Shown: positions 24,611-34,121, counted from the stretch's first letter. The stretch is DNA of 64,000 nt from Anaerolineaceae bacterium (GCA_016841365.1 JAENZI010000003.1:81423-145422), one strand, 5' to 3'. Translations and numbers: made by a program. Notes: generated by a model not told the origin, from the sequence alone.

Positions 24611-26224
24611 CTAAATCTCCATGCTTTGATAAGGATATCGTAAAATAACCTTTGTGCCGAGTTCAGGCCGGCTTTCAATCTTGATCGTTCCGTTGATTAA
24701 TGCTGCCCGTTCTCTCATCGATTCCAAACCAATCCCATTTCGCGAAACGCGGTTTGGATGGAACCCAATCCCGTCATCTTTTACAGTTAGCATCAGTCCC
24801 TCTGGCCGGAAATTAAACACAATATCGACCGTTTCTGCGTGGCTATGCCAGGCGACGTTCGATAATGCTTCTTGAACGATTCTGAATATGCTGTTTTCGA
24901 TTTCAAGAGGGAGAGAGCGTTCGCCGCGCACATGCACAGCGACCTTAATTTCATTGCGGCGGGACCATGTTTCAGCATACTCCTCAACCGCTGGAATTAA
25001 TCCTTTGCCCTTCATTTCAATCGGGCGAAGTTCCTGGATCAAATCGGTCAACTCCTGCCTTACTTTTCCAACCAGTAATTCTGCTTCCTTGAGATGGGTG
25101 GCTGCCGCCTCAGGGTTTTGCTCAAAATGCGCTCTCGCTGCACCGAGCTGTGCTGAAGCAGCAAAAGCCTGCTGCTTGACGCTGTCATGCAAATCTCGGG
25201 CGAGACGGTTGCGCTCTTCAAAAACAGAGAGTTCCTGGCGGCGGTCTAATAGGTTCTCGAGTTGTTTGGCCATCTTGTTGAGGTCGCGTGTTAACACACC
25301 CAGCTCATCATCATTATTATCGCGAATGACGGCTGAGAAATCACCATCAGACCAGGCATGTGCAGCCTGAGAAATCTTTGCCAACCGTTTTGTCAGTCCG
25401 CCTGCGGTGAGAAGGCCAAAAATTGTCCCAAGAATGCCGGCAAAAAGCGTAAAGATCAAGACTGACCGGCCTATTGCCGCCAGCACTTCATCCAACGGGA
25501 GGAATTCCCAGGGGAAACGTTTGGTCGTGAATACGATCACACCCACCAGGTTACGTTCAACATCCAGCATGGTATCTGGCGGGCTTGAAGGAATTTCACC
25601 TACCTCGATCGGCTCATAGCGAAAGACCGGGATGGCACCCGTAATGCGATTGCCTGGATTGACCTTTTCATACAGCAAATTTTGGTCTTCCACGCCGTCC
25701 AATGCTGCCTCAAGGGGCTTACGCAAACCGGGCAAGTAATTGTAAGAAATCTTCTTGCCAATGTCAGAATCCGGCACAATTTTGCGCGGGATGACATCCA
25801 CCAATGTCCGGTCATCTAACAGGTAATAAAAATGCAAGAAATCTTGCGCCTTCATTTCCAACTGTAAATTACCCAAGATGAACAAAGGACGCGTACTGAT
25901 GACTGAACCCTGCACATCATTCAGATAATCCCGCATGCCATCAATATCCGGCGGCTCCTGGGAGAAAAACTCCTGGACCATCGGCGTCCATTCTGCCCGT
26001 AAGTTGGTGATCAACGTTTCAGGTGACAGGTCAATGTTCTGGATGAAATACGCCATCAAGGAGGAGACCAAAATCAACTCGGCGACCAGCAGCGCGGCAA
26101 CAGTCACAAACGAATAGCTGAAGGTTGTCCGCCAGCGCAGGGTCCGAAAGGACATCCTGACATGATGCATAAATGAATTTGGATTATCTGCCGTGTTGTT
26201 GCCTTTTTCCTGATCTTTTGTCAT
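24611..26224 (-). CDS. Membrane sensor histidine kinase of the NarL type (HisKA_3)
   Basis: A first transmembrane helix (about 33-59) and a second (about 248-270) bracket an extracytoplasmic sensor domain of about 190 residues. A HAMP linker follows (DGDFSAVIRDNNDDELG). The dimerisation and phosphotransfer box is ERNRLARDLHDSVKQQ, with the histidine near 343. The ATP-binding domain ends the protein (EALSNVAWHSHA, VKDDGIGF, GIGLESMRERA). A TTG at 26233 would add three residues; I chose the ATG at 26224. The ligand is unknown. It pairs with the regulator encoded 4 bp downstream. Confidence 0.9.
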   Translation of the reverse strand: MTKDQEKGNNTADNPNSFMHHVRMSFRTLRWRTTFSYSFVTVAALLVAELILVSSLMAYFIQNIDLSPETLITNLRAEWTPMVQEFFSQEPPDIDGMRDYLNDVQGSVISTRPLFILGNLQLEMKAQDFLHFYYLLDDRTLVDVIPRKIVPDSDIGKKISYNYLPGLRKPLEAALDGVEDQNLLYEKVNPGNRITGAIPVFRYEPIEVGEIPSSPPDTMLDVERNLVGVIVFTTKRFPWEFLPLDEVLAAIGRSVLIFTLFAGILGTIFGLLTAGGLTKRLAKISQAAHAWSDGDFSAVIRDNNDDELGVLTRDLNKMAKQLENLLDRRQELSVFEERNRLARDLHDSVKQQAFAASAQLGAARAHFEQNPEAAATHLKEAELLVGKVRQELTDLIQELRPIEMKGKGLIPAVEEYAETWSRRNEIKVAVHVRGERSLPLEIENSIFRIVQEALSNVAWHSHAETVDIVFNFRPEGLMLTVKDDGIGFHPNRVSRNGIGLESMRERAALINGTIKIESRPELGTKVILRYPYQSMEI

Positions 26225-26419
26225 TATTATCAAATTGTATTCTAATTGATATCTGTGGCGGCTATTTGACTTTAGGCTAAAGCCTATATCCTATTTTACA
26301 ATGAAAGAAAGCGACGCAGACCATTCCGCAGAAGGGTATAACAATAAGGTGTCTTGTTATTTGTCGCTTAATAAATGCCAAAACCGCAGCTCTATTTCTT
26401 TATCACACACAAACAAGTC

Positions 26420-27181
26420 TCAATAGACTGCATTCCAATGCTTCCTAAACACAGGACCGTCGAAGCAGGCCAACCACCCCGCTGGTAAGGATGGGTCAGC
26501 ATCAGGTGAAACTTCACAACTACCGCACAAACCCATCCCGCAGCGCATGTGGGCTTCCCATGAGAATTGATAATTGATTTTGTGTTTATGGCTAATCTTT
26601 GCGAGCGCCGTCAACATGCCCGTGGGTCCGCAAGCATAGATCGTATCTATATGTTCCCGCCGGAGCACATCCTCCACGACATTCGTCACCAAGCCTTTAG
26701 TTCCAGCACTGCCATCCTCAGTCGCCACGGCGACCTGACAGTCCAGTCTATCAAATTCATCCCTAAGCAGCACACTGGATGATGTACCAGCACCCAAACA
26801 CACAATCACATGCATCAATTGTTCACGGCACGCCTTTGCCAGAGAATACAGCGGTGCCGCACCATAGCCACCGCCCACCATCAAGACATTCTCGCCCTCG
26901 GGTGTAAAACCGTTGCCAAGCGAACCTTTGATCCAAACGCTGTCTCCGATCCTGAGCGTCTGCAGAGCATGGCTGAAAGGTCCGACATCGACGACGACGA
27001 TGGAAAGGGGTGAGCGTGTGAATAAACTAAATGGCTTCTCTCCCAATGAAGGCAGCCAGGCCATCAAAAACTGCCCTGGTTGGGCGTCCACATCCCGATC
27101 GAAAACAATCCGGCTTGTGGCGGCATTTAACTTCTCGATTGTAACAACTTTGCAGGCAGTAAAGGTCCCGGTGTGTTTCAT
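26420..27181 (-). CDS. pyrK: Dihydroorotate dehydrogenase B electron-transfer subunit
   Basis: The 253-residue flavoprotein has a ferredoxin-reductase-like FAD domain, an NAD-binding domain (VLMVGGGYGAAPLYSLAK, YACGPTGML) and a C-terminal [2Fe-2S] site with the spacing CGMGLCGSC...C. This matches PyrK, which passes electrons from the dihydroorotate dehydrogenase subunit to NAD+. The start ATG overlaps the pyrD stop by 4 bp (ATGA), so the two subunits are translationally coupled. No other pyrimidine gene lies in the window. Confidence 0.9.
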   Translation of the reverse strand: MKHTGTFTACKVVTIEKLNAATSRIVFDRDVDAQPGQFLMAWLPSLGEKPFSLFTRSPLSIVVVDVGPFSHALQTLRIGDSVWIKGSLGNGFTPEGENVLMVGGGYGAAPLYSLAKACREQLMHVIVCLGAGTSSSVLLRDEFDRLDCQVAVATEDGSAGTKGLVTNVVEDVLRREHIDTIYACGPTGMLTALAKISHKHKINYQFSWEAHMRCGMGLCGSCEVSPDADPSLPAGWLACFDGPVFRKHWNAVY

Positions 27182-28110
27182 AAGGCTTTCCCGATCAATT
27201 GGCCAATATCCCGGATATTGTGATCAATCATAAATTCCTTCATCTCGTCCAAAATAAGTGCAAACGCTTCAGCCCCGCGATACCAGAAGGCTGACCCCAC
27301 ACCCACCGCCGATGCACCTGCCATGAGCATTTCAACCGCATCCCGGCCAGTGATAACCCCTCCCGTTCCAATGATCGGCACATCAACACTTCGGGCAATC
27401 TCTGCCACGCACCTTAAGGCAATCGGCTTCAGCGCCGGGCCAGAGATCCCGCCGGAACGATTAGAGAGCACTGCTTGTTGCGCATCGGCGTCGATCAGCA
27501 TCCCGGGCATGGTGTTGATCGCTGTGATCACGTCTGCGCCCTCAGCCACCACCGCCTGCGCAATGCGCCCGATATCAGGCACGTTTGGCGCCAACTTCAC
27601 CGCCACCGGGATCGTACCAACAGCATTTTTCACAGATCTGACGACTTCAGCCGCACTCTTCGCATCTGCAGCAAACGGCAATCCAAAATCATCATGGACG
27701 TTCGGACAGGAAATATTGACTTCTATCAGTGCCGGGTGCGCTGCGCTTATCACCGCCGCCACCTCGCCAAACTCTTGTGCAGAACCGGCAAAAATGGATG
27801 CAAATAATGGCACGTCAATTGTTGTTAGCTGTGTTTGCGCCTCAATCAATTGCGCCACCTCTTCATCGACGCCCGGGTTAGAGAGGCCAATGGCGTTGAT
27901 CAACCCGTGCGCCCATTCCGCCATCACCGGGTTGGGGTGCCCCTCCCGGGGTTGAGGGCCGCAGCTCTTGGCTGTCACCGCCCCCGCCCCAGAGCGTGCA
28001 ACCCGCATCAGCAGCGTTGGGCTGACGCCCATCGCACCTGATGCCAAAACCAACGGGTTTCTCAGGTGAATGTTATTCAATTGGCATGCTAAAGTGGGTT
28101 CAAGCGGCAA
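27178..28110 (-). CDS. pyrD: Dihydroorotate dehydrogenase, catalytic subunit, class 1B
   Basis: This TIM-barrel flavoprotein of 310 residues oxidises dihydroorotate to orotate. Visible motifs are NPLVLASGAMG, INAIGLSNPG, the active-site loop NISCPNVHDD whose cysteine marks class 1, and IIGTGGVITGRDA for FMN phosphate binding. Coupling to pyrK makes it class 1B (NAD-linked). The start is a TTG at 28110, supported by AAGGAG at 28116-28121 on the minus strand; no suitable ATG lies at the family's usual N-terminus. Confidence 0.92.
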   Translation of the reverse strand: MPLEPTLACQLNNIHLRNPLVLASGAMGVSPTLLMRVARSGAGAVTAKSCGPQPREGHPNPVMAEWAHGLINAIGLSNPGVDEEVAQLIEAQTQLTTIDVPLFASIFAGSAQEFGEVAAVISAAHPALIEVNISCPNVHDDFGLPFAADAKSAAEVVRSVKNAVGTIPVAVKLAPNVPDIGRIAQAVVAEGADVITAINTMPGMLIDADAQQAVLSNRSGGISGPALKPIALRCVAEIARSVDVPIIGTGGVITGRDAVEMLMAGASAVGVGSAFWYRGAEAFALILDEMKEFMIDHNIRDIGQLIGKAL

Positions 28111-28184
28111 TGGGCGCTCCTTGTTTTTGTTTCAAGCCTATATGACTATACGAAAATTTAACGGTAAAAGACGAGAAAACAGCC

Positions 28185-28212
28185 TTGCAAATCGTCTTAT
28201 TCGCGGTAAAAT
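28185..28212 (+). promoter_or_regulatory. Candidate promoter of tRNA-Gly
   Basis: TTGCAA at 28185-28190 and TAAAAT at 28207-28212 are separated by 16 bp and lie 16 bp before the tRNA gene, which fits a sigma-70-type promoter. Confidence 0.5.
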
Positions 28213-28228
28213 TATATCCTAAACTTGT

Positions 28229-28300
28229 GCGGGCGTAGCCAAGTGGTAAGGCAGTAGCTTCCCAAGCTACCATTCGCGAGTTCGAATCTCGTCGCCCGCT
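28229..28300 (+). tRNA. tRNA-Gly(CCC)
   Basis: The cloverleaf can be folded by hand. The acceptor stem GCGGGCG pairs with CGCCCGC (28293-28299), with discriminator T at 28300. The D-stem is GCC/GGC with a GTGGT loop. The anticodon stem GTAGC/GCTAC encloses loop TTCCCAA, giving anticodon CCC at 28261-28263. The variable loop has 5 nt, and the T-arm is GCGAG-TTCGAAT-CTCGT with one wobble. The 3' CCA is not encoded. It reads GGG codons. Confidence 0.97.
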
Positions 28301-28349
28301 TTTTCTTTTTAACAACGGGGAAAACCTTCTAAGCAGAGACTATAAAGAT

Positions 28350-28377
28350 AAAGAGGCTGCCTTTTGGCAGCCTCTTT
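28350..28377. terminator. Bidirectional terminator between tRNA-Gly and the subtilase
   Basis: AAAGAGGCTGCC (28350-28361) pairs perfectly with GGCAGCCTCTTT (28366-28377) around TTTT. It serves the plus-strand tRNA and the converging minus-strand protease gene. Confidence 0.75.
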
Positions 28378-28417
28378 CCTTATTGTCTAAAAAGGATCGG
28401 ATAGTCTTACTCCATCC

Positions 28418-30442
28418 CTACTGAACCATAAACGTCATCGTAGCAGTCGCCGGGTCATACCCATCCTTGGTCGCCGTCAGGTCTAGTGTATAAAGGCCTG
28501 CCCCCATGCTGTTGGTATTCAGGCGATAGCTGAAGCTGACTATCCCATCCACACCGCTTGTGCCAGTGAGGACTGCTGACCGGAATGGTCCCGTCACCGT
28601 GACAGTTACAGCCGCGCCAGAAACAGGTGCGTCATCGCAGGTGATGTCCGCGCTGATCGCAATGGTCTGCTTATTTTTATAGGTCACGCTCGGATCCGGG
28701 GCTGTAAAGACTGCTGACAGCGCGCCGCTCGGTGTCGGTTCGACCGTCTCTGTTGGAGTCGGTGTCGGCTCCTCGGTTTCCGTCGGGGTTGGTGTTGGTT
28801 CTTCTGTTTCCGTCGGGGTTGGCGTAGGTGTCGGCTCAACACCACCGAGATAAACCAGCGCATCAAGTGCCTGAACCAGGCCATAACCAAACATCACATC
28901 CCGCCCTGTTGGACCAAGGTCTACAGCCGTGGCAGATAATGCCTCACGGATTTCAACATTTGTCCACGCAGGATTTGCGGACCAAACCAGGGCTGCCACG
29001 CCGGCGACATGTGGTGTCGCCATTGATGTGCCGTCCCAGGCTTCATAGCCGCTGGCTGGCTTCTCTAATGTGCTGGTCACGGTTGCGACTGCACCAAGTT
29101 TGTTTGCTACCAGGTATTGACCGTCTTCCTGGCTGATTGAAATACCCACGATTGAAGAAGTTCCATCACCTAATGTGCCGAGGAAGTTCCCGGGTTCGTT
29201 ATTGTAAACAATAGCTGCAACACCGCCGCCATTCTGGACAGCCTCCACCTTTTCTAAGAAGGAGTAAACACCACGTTCACATAAAACCACTTTGCCGCTC
29301 CAGTTACCGCTGATGTCACATAAACCACCATCAACAAGCGCCCCACTGGCTGTGCCATAGGCGCTGAACTCAATGTGGAAGGGTTCATAATCAACATTAT
29401 CCACCGTCAGCGTGTTGGTTTCGATGTAAGGAATGGTTGAAAGCACACCCACACCAGGGGCGGCGATTTCAACAGCCGTGTTCTGATTCGAGAACACAGC
29501 CACATTCATAGCAGAATCAACTGCGGCGACAGACATCACCGAGCTGTATGAGGCAGGGTAAGAAAGCGCACCAGGGGTGTCCTCTTGCTCATTACCGGCT
29601 GCTGCAACATGCAAAATACCGCCGCTATAAAGCGAGTCAAAGGCACGTTCTTCCTGGCGGTTCATGCGTGTGCCACCGAGGCTCATGCTGATCACATCAG
29701 CACCGCTATCCCGGCAGCTATAAATGGCTGCAGTCAAATCAGAAGCACTTGTCCACAAACCATCATCGTTGAAGATTTTGACGATAAACAGATCAACCAT
29801 ACCAGGGCTGACGCCAACCACACCTAACTCATTATTGAGTGCGGAAACAGTCCCAGCCACATGGCTGCCGTGCGCGCCGCCATCACGGGACCAATCATCG
29901 TCCACCTGTGAAGTGCCTAATACCAGGTCTGAATCCTTTAAGTCTTCATGACCACCATAATAGCCAGTGTCAATGATGCAGACCTTGATCCCCTCACCCG
30001 TGGGGGCACCGCCGTCAATCACACCATCGCGATCACCATCCCAAACATCACGCGCCTGCACTGCGTCAATCCCCCATGGGATCGTTTGGCCATTTACATC
30101 GGTGATATCCTCGAGAACGGCTTCAAAGGGCGCTTGCTCAGAGGCAATCGGGTAACGAACGGGATCGCCTTCCACAGCCACCACATGTGGATTTCGGATG
30201 ATGCCGTTCAAAGCGCTTGCGGGCATAGTGACCACATAGGCTTCCAGTTCAGGGAAGTCATAGTGGAATACCGCTTTTGCACTGGCAAGTGCCTGCGAAA
30301 CCTCCGCAGCTCGACCGCTGCGATAACCGACCCAAACCCGGACGGTATCTTGTGGTGCGGCATCAACGGGTGTGGCTGCGCCGACAAGCATGGCGATCAC
30401 CACCAAAGAAACAACAATGGAACTGATTTTCAAAAAGCGCAT
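28418..30442 (-). CDS. Secreted subtilisin-like serine protease (S8) with PA insert and C-terminal Ig-like domain
   Basis: A signal peptide (1-28, ending VDAAPQ) and an I9-type propeptide (about 32-100) lead to the S8 domain. The catalytic triad is visible: D in CIIDTGYYGG near 159, H in HGSHVAGT near 194, and S in GTSMATPHVAG near 472. A protease-associated (PA) domain is inserted at about 345-455. A Pro/Thr/Glu linker of three repeats (about 537-569) connects to an Ig-like domain at the C-terminus. The enzyme should be exported, self-processed, and degrade proteins outside the cell. GGAGG precedes the ATG at 30442. It is monocistronic, with a terminator downstream. Confidence 0.93.
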   Translation of the reverse strand: MRFLKISSIVVSLVVIAMLVGAATPVDAAPQDTVRVWVGYRSGRAAEVSQALASAKAVFHYDFPELEAYVVTMPASALNGIIRNPHVVAVEGDPVRYPIASEQAPFEAVLEDITDVNGQTIPWGIDAVQARDVWDGDRDGVIDGGAPTGEGIKVCIIDTGYYGGHEDLKDSDLVLGTSQVDDDWSRDGGAHGSHVAGTVSALNNELGVVGVSPGMVDLFIVKIFNDDGLWTSASDLTAAIYSCRDSGADVISMSLGGTRMNRQEERAFDSLYSGGILHVAAAGNEQEDTPGALSYPASYSSVMSVAAVDSAMNVAVFSNQNTAVEIAAPGVGVLSTIPYIETNTLTVDNVDYEPFHIEFSAYGTASGALVDGGLCDISGNWSGKVVLCERGVYSFLEKVEAVQNGGGVAAIVYNNEPGNFLGTLGDGTSSIVGISISQEDGQYLVANKLGAVATVTSTLEKPASGYEAWDGTSMATPHVAGVAALVWSANPAWTNVEIREALSATAVDLGPTGRDVMFGYGLVQALDALVYLGGVEPTPTPTPTETEEPTPTPTETEEPTPTPTETVEPTPSGALSAVFTAPDPSVTYKNKQTIAISADITCDDAPVSGAAVTVTVTGPFRSAVLTGTSGVDGIVSFSYRLNTNSMGAGLYTLDLTATKDGYDPATATMTFMVQ
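28746..28835. repeat. Three tandem 30-bp repeats encoding a PT/TE linker
   Basis: Units at 28746-28775, 28776-28805 and 28806-28835 share the core GTTTCCGTCGGGGTTGG. The last two units are nearly identical over 20 bp and the first has diverged. They code for the repeated PTPTPTETEE linker of the protease and can expand or contract by slippage. Confidence 0.8.
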
Positions 30443-30684
30443 ATTTTCCTCCGTGAAATTGAGTTGATAAACTATTATAAACCCATTTTGTGTGAATTAA
30501 TACAAGTTTTTTGAATTAATTTACTGGTTAACAAACACTTAACCTCTGCGCACTGATTTGATTGTCGGATAAGACCTTAGAATTTGACACAGGATGCATA
30601 ATCAAGAATAGAGGTATGAACAGCCCAGGCTTCTAGTGGTAAAATTCAACTCGTTTATTCTTATTACGCAGCATTGGAGAAATT

Positions 30685-31860
30685 ATGGAAACAGATGTAA
30701 TCATCGAAGAACAAGATTTCCAAACTGGCGGTGTGGCCGTGGTCTCAACAGCCCACGCAGTGCACGACACTTACACCGCATACCTACCAGCACTACTGCC
30801 GCTCCTGATCGAAAAGTTCTCCCTGACCAATACCGCCGCCGGTCTGCTTTCTGTCTTCATGCAAATCCCCTCACTTCTCCAACCCCTCATTGGGCACATT
30901 GCTGATCGCAAGAACCTCAAAATGTTGATCATCCTGACGCCAGCCACTACTGGCGTGGCAATGAGCTTGCTGGGTGTCGCGCCTGGGTATGGCTTCCTGG
31001 TTATTCTTTTACTCTTGGCAGGGATAAGTTCCGCTGCGCTGCACGCGGTTGGCCCGGTGGTAGGCAGCATGATGTCTGGCAGCAAACTGGGCAAAGGGAT
31101 GAGTTTTTGGATGGTTGCCGGCGAATTGGGCCGGGCGCTCGGACCCTTGATCATGGTCTCTGTGGTTGGCTTGCTGTCCCTCGAAAAATTACCCTGGTTG
31201 ATGATATTCGGTCTGGGCGCGTCAGTCTTTCTCTACAGCAAACTAAATGGGATCACCACCCTTCCAAAGAAAGAACCCACCAAAATTCACTGGAAGACAG
31301 CCTTACGAGACATGAGCAAGGTAATGATCCCCGTCACTTTTATTATCCTTGCTCGTTCAATGATGCTGTCATCGCTCACCATCTATTTGCCCATTTTTAT
31401 GACGGATCAAGGGGCATCACTTTGGGTCGCTGGTGCCTCCCTCACAATCCTTCAGGTTTCGGGTATGGTCGGCGCATTCCTGGCCGGCGGCCTCAGTGAC
31501 CGGTTCGGGCGCCGATTGATGTTGATCATCTCCTATGTTGCCACGCCCATTCTTATGTATCTCTTCATCCAATCAAAAAATGCCATGCAAATCCCCCTGT
31601 TGATCCTGCTGGGTTTCTTCGCGGTTTCTGTTGTGCCGGTCATCATGGCAATCGTGCTCGAAAACGCCAATGAAAACCGCTCATTTGCAAATGGCGTCTA
31701 TATGGCAGTCAGTTTTATCATCCAGGCTTTGGCCACGCTGTTGGTGGGCATTATCTCAGATGCTGTAAACTTACAGGTCACCTTTACGATCAGCGCAGGC
31801 TTGGTGTTTTTGGGGCTGCCCTTTATTCTGATGCTGCCAAAATCAACAAAAAATGAATAG
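30685..31860 (+). CDS. MFS transporter, fosmidomycin-resistance-like
   Basis: The 391-residue protein has about twelve transmembrane helices. The N-terminal loop region AHAVHDTYTAYLPALLPLL resembles the Fsr (fosmidomycin resistance) group of the major facilitator superfamily. The inter-domain loop GGLSDRFGRRLML is the standard MFS signature. It should export a small molecule by proton antiport; the substrate cannot be read from sequence. GGAG lies upstream of ATG 30685. It is a single gene, divergent from the protease. Confidence 0.85.
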   Translation: METDVIIEEQDFQTGGVAVVSTAHAVHDTYTAYLPALLPLLIEKFSLTNTAAGLLSVFMQIPSLLQPLIGHIADRKNLKMLIILTPATTGVAMSLLGVAPGYGFLVILLLLAGISSAALHAVGPVVGSMMSGSKLGKGMSFWMVAGELGRALGPLIMVSVVGLLSLEKLPWLMIFGLGASVFLYSKLNGITTLPKKEPTKIHWKTALRDMSKVMIPVTFIILARSMMLSSLTIYLPIFMTDQGASLWVAGASLTILQVSGMVGAFLAGGLSDRFGRRLMLIISYVATPILMYLFIQSKNAMQIPLLILLGFFAVSVVPVIMAIVLENANENRSFANGVYMAVSFIIQALATLLVGIISDAVNLQVTFTISAGLVFLGLPFILMLPKSTKNE

Positions 31861-31874
31861 TCTTCAACATTAAA

Positions 31875-31904
31875 AATCAGACCTCTAAACTAAGGGGTCT
31901 GATT
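31875..31904 (+). terminator. Hairpin after the MFS gene
   Basis: AATCAGACC (31875-31883) pairs with GGTCTGATT (31896-31904) about 15 bp after the stop. The T-tract is weak, so this is a probable rather than a certain terminator. Confidence 0.45.
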
Positions 31905-32035
31905 GTGATTACACACAGATTATTTAGAGCAACGTGACACATAATTACACATAAATGCGTGCAAAATCGCTTAGAGGCTGCCTGAAAGCCTCAGAACAAG
32001 GTTTGAAGCGCATCCCGCATTCAACTGCCAAAAAA

Positions 32036-32716
32036 TTACTCCGGATTTTCGAAAATCACCTGAAGATAACCCAGCGTGTTGAACAATCTCTCAAGGTACA
32101 CCTCGGCGTTTTGCTGTGCCTGTTGCAGGATGCCGTCATCCACTGCAGCCTTGAGGATTTCCTGCTCAGCCGCCTGGCGCGCGGCTGTTTCGAGGTCGGG
32201 GTCACTCTTACGTAACACACCCGTCTCCCGGTCATACACATAGGAATCCTCATTGTTAAGCGTTGCCACAAACACCTCTGCCTCAGGCAAAGTCACATAC
32301 AAAATATCATTTTCAAGCCGTAAATCCTGTTCATCAACCTCAGCCAGATCAACACCTGCGATCACATAACCCTGGGCGACAAACAGCAGGCGGTCGCCAA
32401 ACAACGGTCCAAATACACCCTGGTTAATTTCTGCAGTGATCACCTTTTCCACGGAATACTGGATCGTTTCTAAGCGCGCAAGCGATTGCACCTCACGGAT
32501 GATCGTTACCGGGTCTGGCAGCACCGTAGGGGTTGGATTAAGCAGTTTAGACACCTGGGTGCTGATCGTCTGGTTCACATTCTGGATCGGCGAAATTGCT
32601 GCATCCACTGTTTTGTTGATAATAAACATAATAAAGAATACCGATCCGATCACGGTGATTAACAACACAACCAGTAAGACCGTCACGATATTCACTTTGG
32701 GTTTTTGCTCAGTCAT
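32036..32716 (-). CDS. DUF4230 family membrane-anchored protein
   Basis: The 226-residue protein has one N-terminal transmembrane helix (about 10-32). A domain typical of DUF4230 follows: TIIREVQSLARLETIQYSV, LLFVAQGYVIAGVDLAEV, YVTLPEAEVF, and an Ala/Gln/Glu-rich helical tail ending with the Arg/Leu pattern of the family. The function is unknown. It lies 23 bp downstream of the GNAT-like gene and is probably cotranscribed. GGGAG precedes the ATG. Confidence 0.82.
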   Translation of the reverse strand: MTEQKPKVNIVTVLLVVLLITVIGSVFFIMFIINKTVDAAISPIQNVNQTISTQVSKLLNPTPTVLPDPVTIIREVQSLARLETIQYSVEKVITAEINQGVFGPLFGDRLLFVAQGYVIAGVDLAEVDEQDLRLENDILYVTLPEAEVFVATLNNEDSYVYDRETGVLRKSDPDLETAARQAAEQEILKAAVDDGILQQAQQNAEVYLERLFNTLGYLQVIFENPE

Positions 32717-32739
32717 AAAACTCCCTCCTCAAGTTGCAC

Positions 32740-33870
32740 TTATATATCGCGTTGGTAAACACGATGATTTTTATAAAACCTTACACCAAGGTTCTTCAAA
32801 TCCTTGCGCATTTGTTCTGCGGTCTCAGCCACCTGGGTCAGTTCCGAATGGACAAATTGCTGATTAGCATGCATCGCTCTTTCCAATTCGGCATACATGA
32901 TGGCATTGCCGCCCAACCCCTGGAATTCCGGTAAAATACCCACGCCATTGAACGAAATCCACTTTGTGCGTTTGATCTCCAATAGCAAGCGCAAGATCGC
33001 AATCGGCCCCAGTTTGCCCTGGTTCTTCTGCATGGCTTCTGAGACATCCGGGAACGGGAACACAAACCCCACCACTTCATCATCCTTGGTGATGATCTTG
33101 ATCAGATTGGGATCCACGATGGTCATCACATTGTCCACCACAAAATCAATCTCGCGTTGGCTCAACGGGTAATATTCCCAGTTATCCACGAACGCCTTGT
33201 TATATGCCTGACCAATCCGCCCAGCCCACTGGATCAAATGGCGCTTGTTCTTGAAATCCAACACCTTAAATGTGCCGCGCTTTTTGGCAATCTCTGCAGC
33301 TTTGCGCACCTTCGGTGGCAGTTGGAAATCCTGCGGTTGAACATAACTGGACACAAAATCAACAACCTTAACAAAACCCAGATTTTCGACCAGTTCGCGG
33401 TAATAGGGATAGTTGTAATTCATCATGTTCATCATTTGCCGATGTTCAAACCCCTCAATCTGAATCCCGTAACCATCCAGAGGGCCAAAGCCTTTGGGGC
33501 CGACCATTTTGTTTAATCCCCTGTCACGCGCCCAATCAAATACCGTCTTAAAGAGTGCATTTGCTACTTCCTGGTCGTCAATACACTCAAACAGGTAAAA
33601 TTCTGCATCTTTTGCATCGTGATAGCGGTTGAAGGGCTTATTTTCCAACGCCGCTATCCTGCCCACGGCCTTGCCGTCCTTTTCAGCAATGAAAAATTCG
33701 GCATCCGAATGCTCATAATATGGATGTTTTTCAGGGTTCATCATGGTCTTCACATCAGTGATGAACGGCGGCACCCATTGCGGATGCCCGGCATACAGGT
33801 CAAATGGGACCTGCACAAAACGGTCGATATCAGATTTCGACGATAAATCTACTTTATGAATATTAATCAT
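32740..33870 (-). CDS. GNAT-like acyltransferase family protein of unknown substrate
   Basis: The 376-residue protein has an N-terminal N-acetyltransferase-like segment (VPFDLYAGHPQWVPP, FFIAEKDGKAVGRIAAL) and a C-terminal half with VGFVFPFPDVSEAM and GILPEFQGLGGNAIMYAEL. The latter resembles the acyl-CoA-binding turn of GNAT enzymes. The double-length layout is shared by a conserved group of uncharacterised proteins. Two ATGs lie together; I use 33870, since GGGA is too close to 33873. No substrate or pathway is suggested by the neighbours. Confidence 0.7.
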   Translation of the reverse strand: MINIHKVDLSSKSDIDRFVQVPFDLYAGHPQWVPPFITDVKTMMNPEKHPYYEHSDAEFFIAEKDGKAVGRIAALENKPFNRYHDAKDAEFYLFECIDDQEVANALFKTVFDWARDRGLNKMVGPKGFGPLDGYGIQIEGFEHRQMMNMMNYNYPYYRELVENLGFVKVVDFVSSYVQPQDFQLPPKVRKAAEIAKKRGTFKVLDFKNKRHLIQWAGRIGQAYNKAFVDNWEYYPLSQREIDFVVDNVMTIVDPNLIKIITKDDEVVGFVFPFPDVSEAMQKNQGKLGPIAILRLLLEIKRTKWISFNGVGILPEFQGLGGNAIMYAELERAMHANQQFVHSELTQVAETAEQMRKDLKNLGVRFYKNHRVYQRDI

Positions 33871-34092
33871 CATTCCCTTTCAAAATAAAAACAAAATATC
33901 TCATGAAGTTAAACAAAAAAGAAATACCAAAGTTGCGAAGAACAGGTTCTTAGGGTTTTTCAAACAACGGCTCCAAGGAAAATAGTGACTGCCTCAAAAC
34001 CTGATTATAACCCTGTTTGAAAAAATCCTAATTAAAACTGATTTATTACAACCTGAGGAAAGGCTCAAAGCAAGTCTATAAAGGCAAGCGAC

Positions 34093-34121
34093 TTGTAAAC
34101 CTCGCCTGTCTGAGCTATAAT
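34093..34121 (+). promoter_or_regulatory. Sigma-70-type promoter of efp
   Basis: TTGTAA (34093-34098) and a perfect TATAAT (34116-34121) are spaced by exactly 17 bp, 41 bp before the efp start codon. Confidence 0.65.

Noticed and set aside
27323-27955. Open frame of 210 codons opposite pyrD
   Set aside because: It lies wholly inside a clear PyrD gene on the other strand, is Ala/Thr/Ser-rich and carries no recognisable motif.
28746-28835. Possible CRISPR-like repeat array
   Set aside because: The units are contiguous without spacers and code in frame for a Pro/Thr linker.
29948-30514. Open frame of 188 codons opposite the subtilase
   Set aside because: It is antisense to the propeptide and catalytic aspartate region of a complete protease and shows no domain or start signal.
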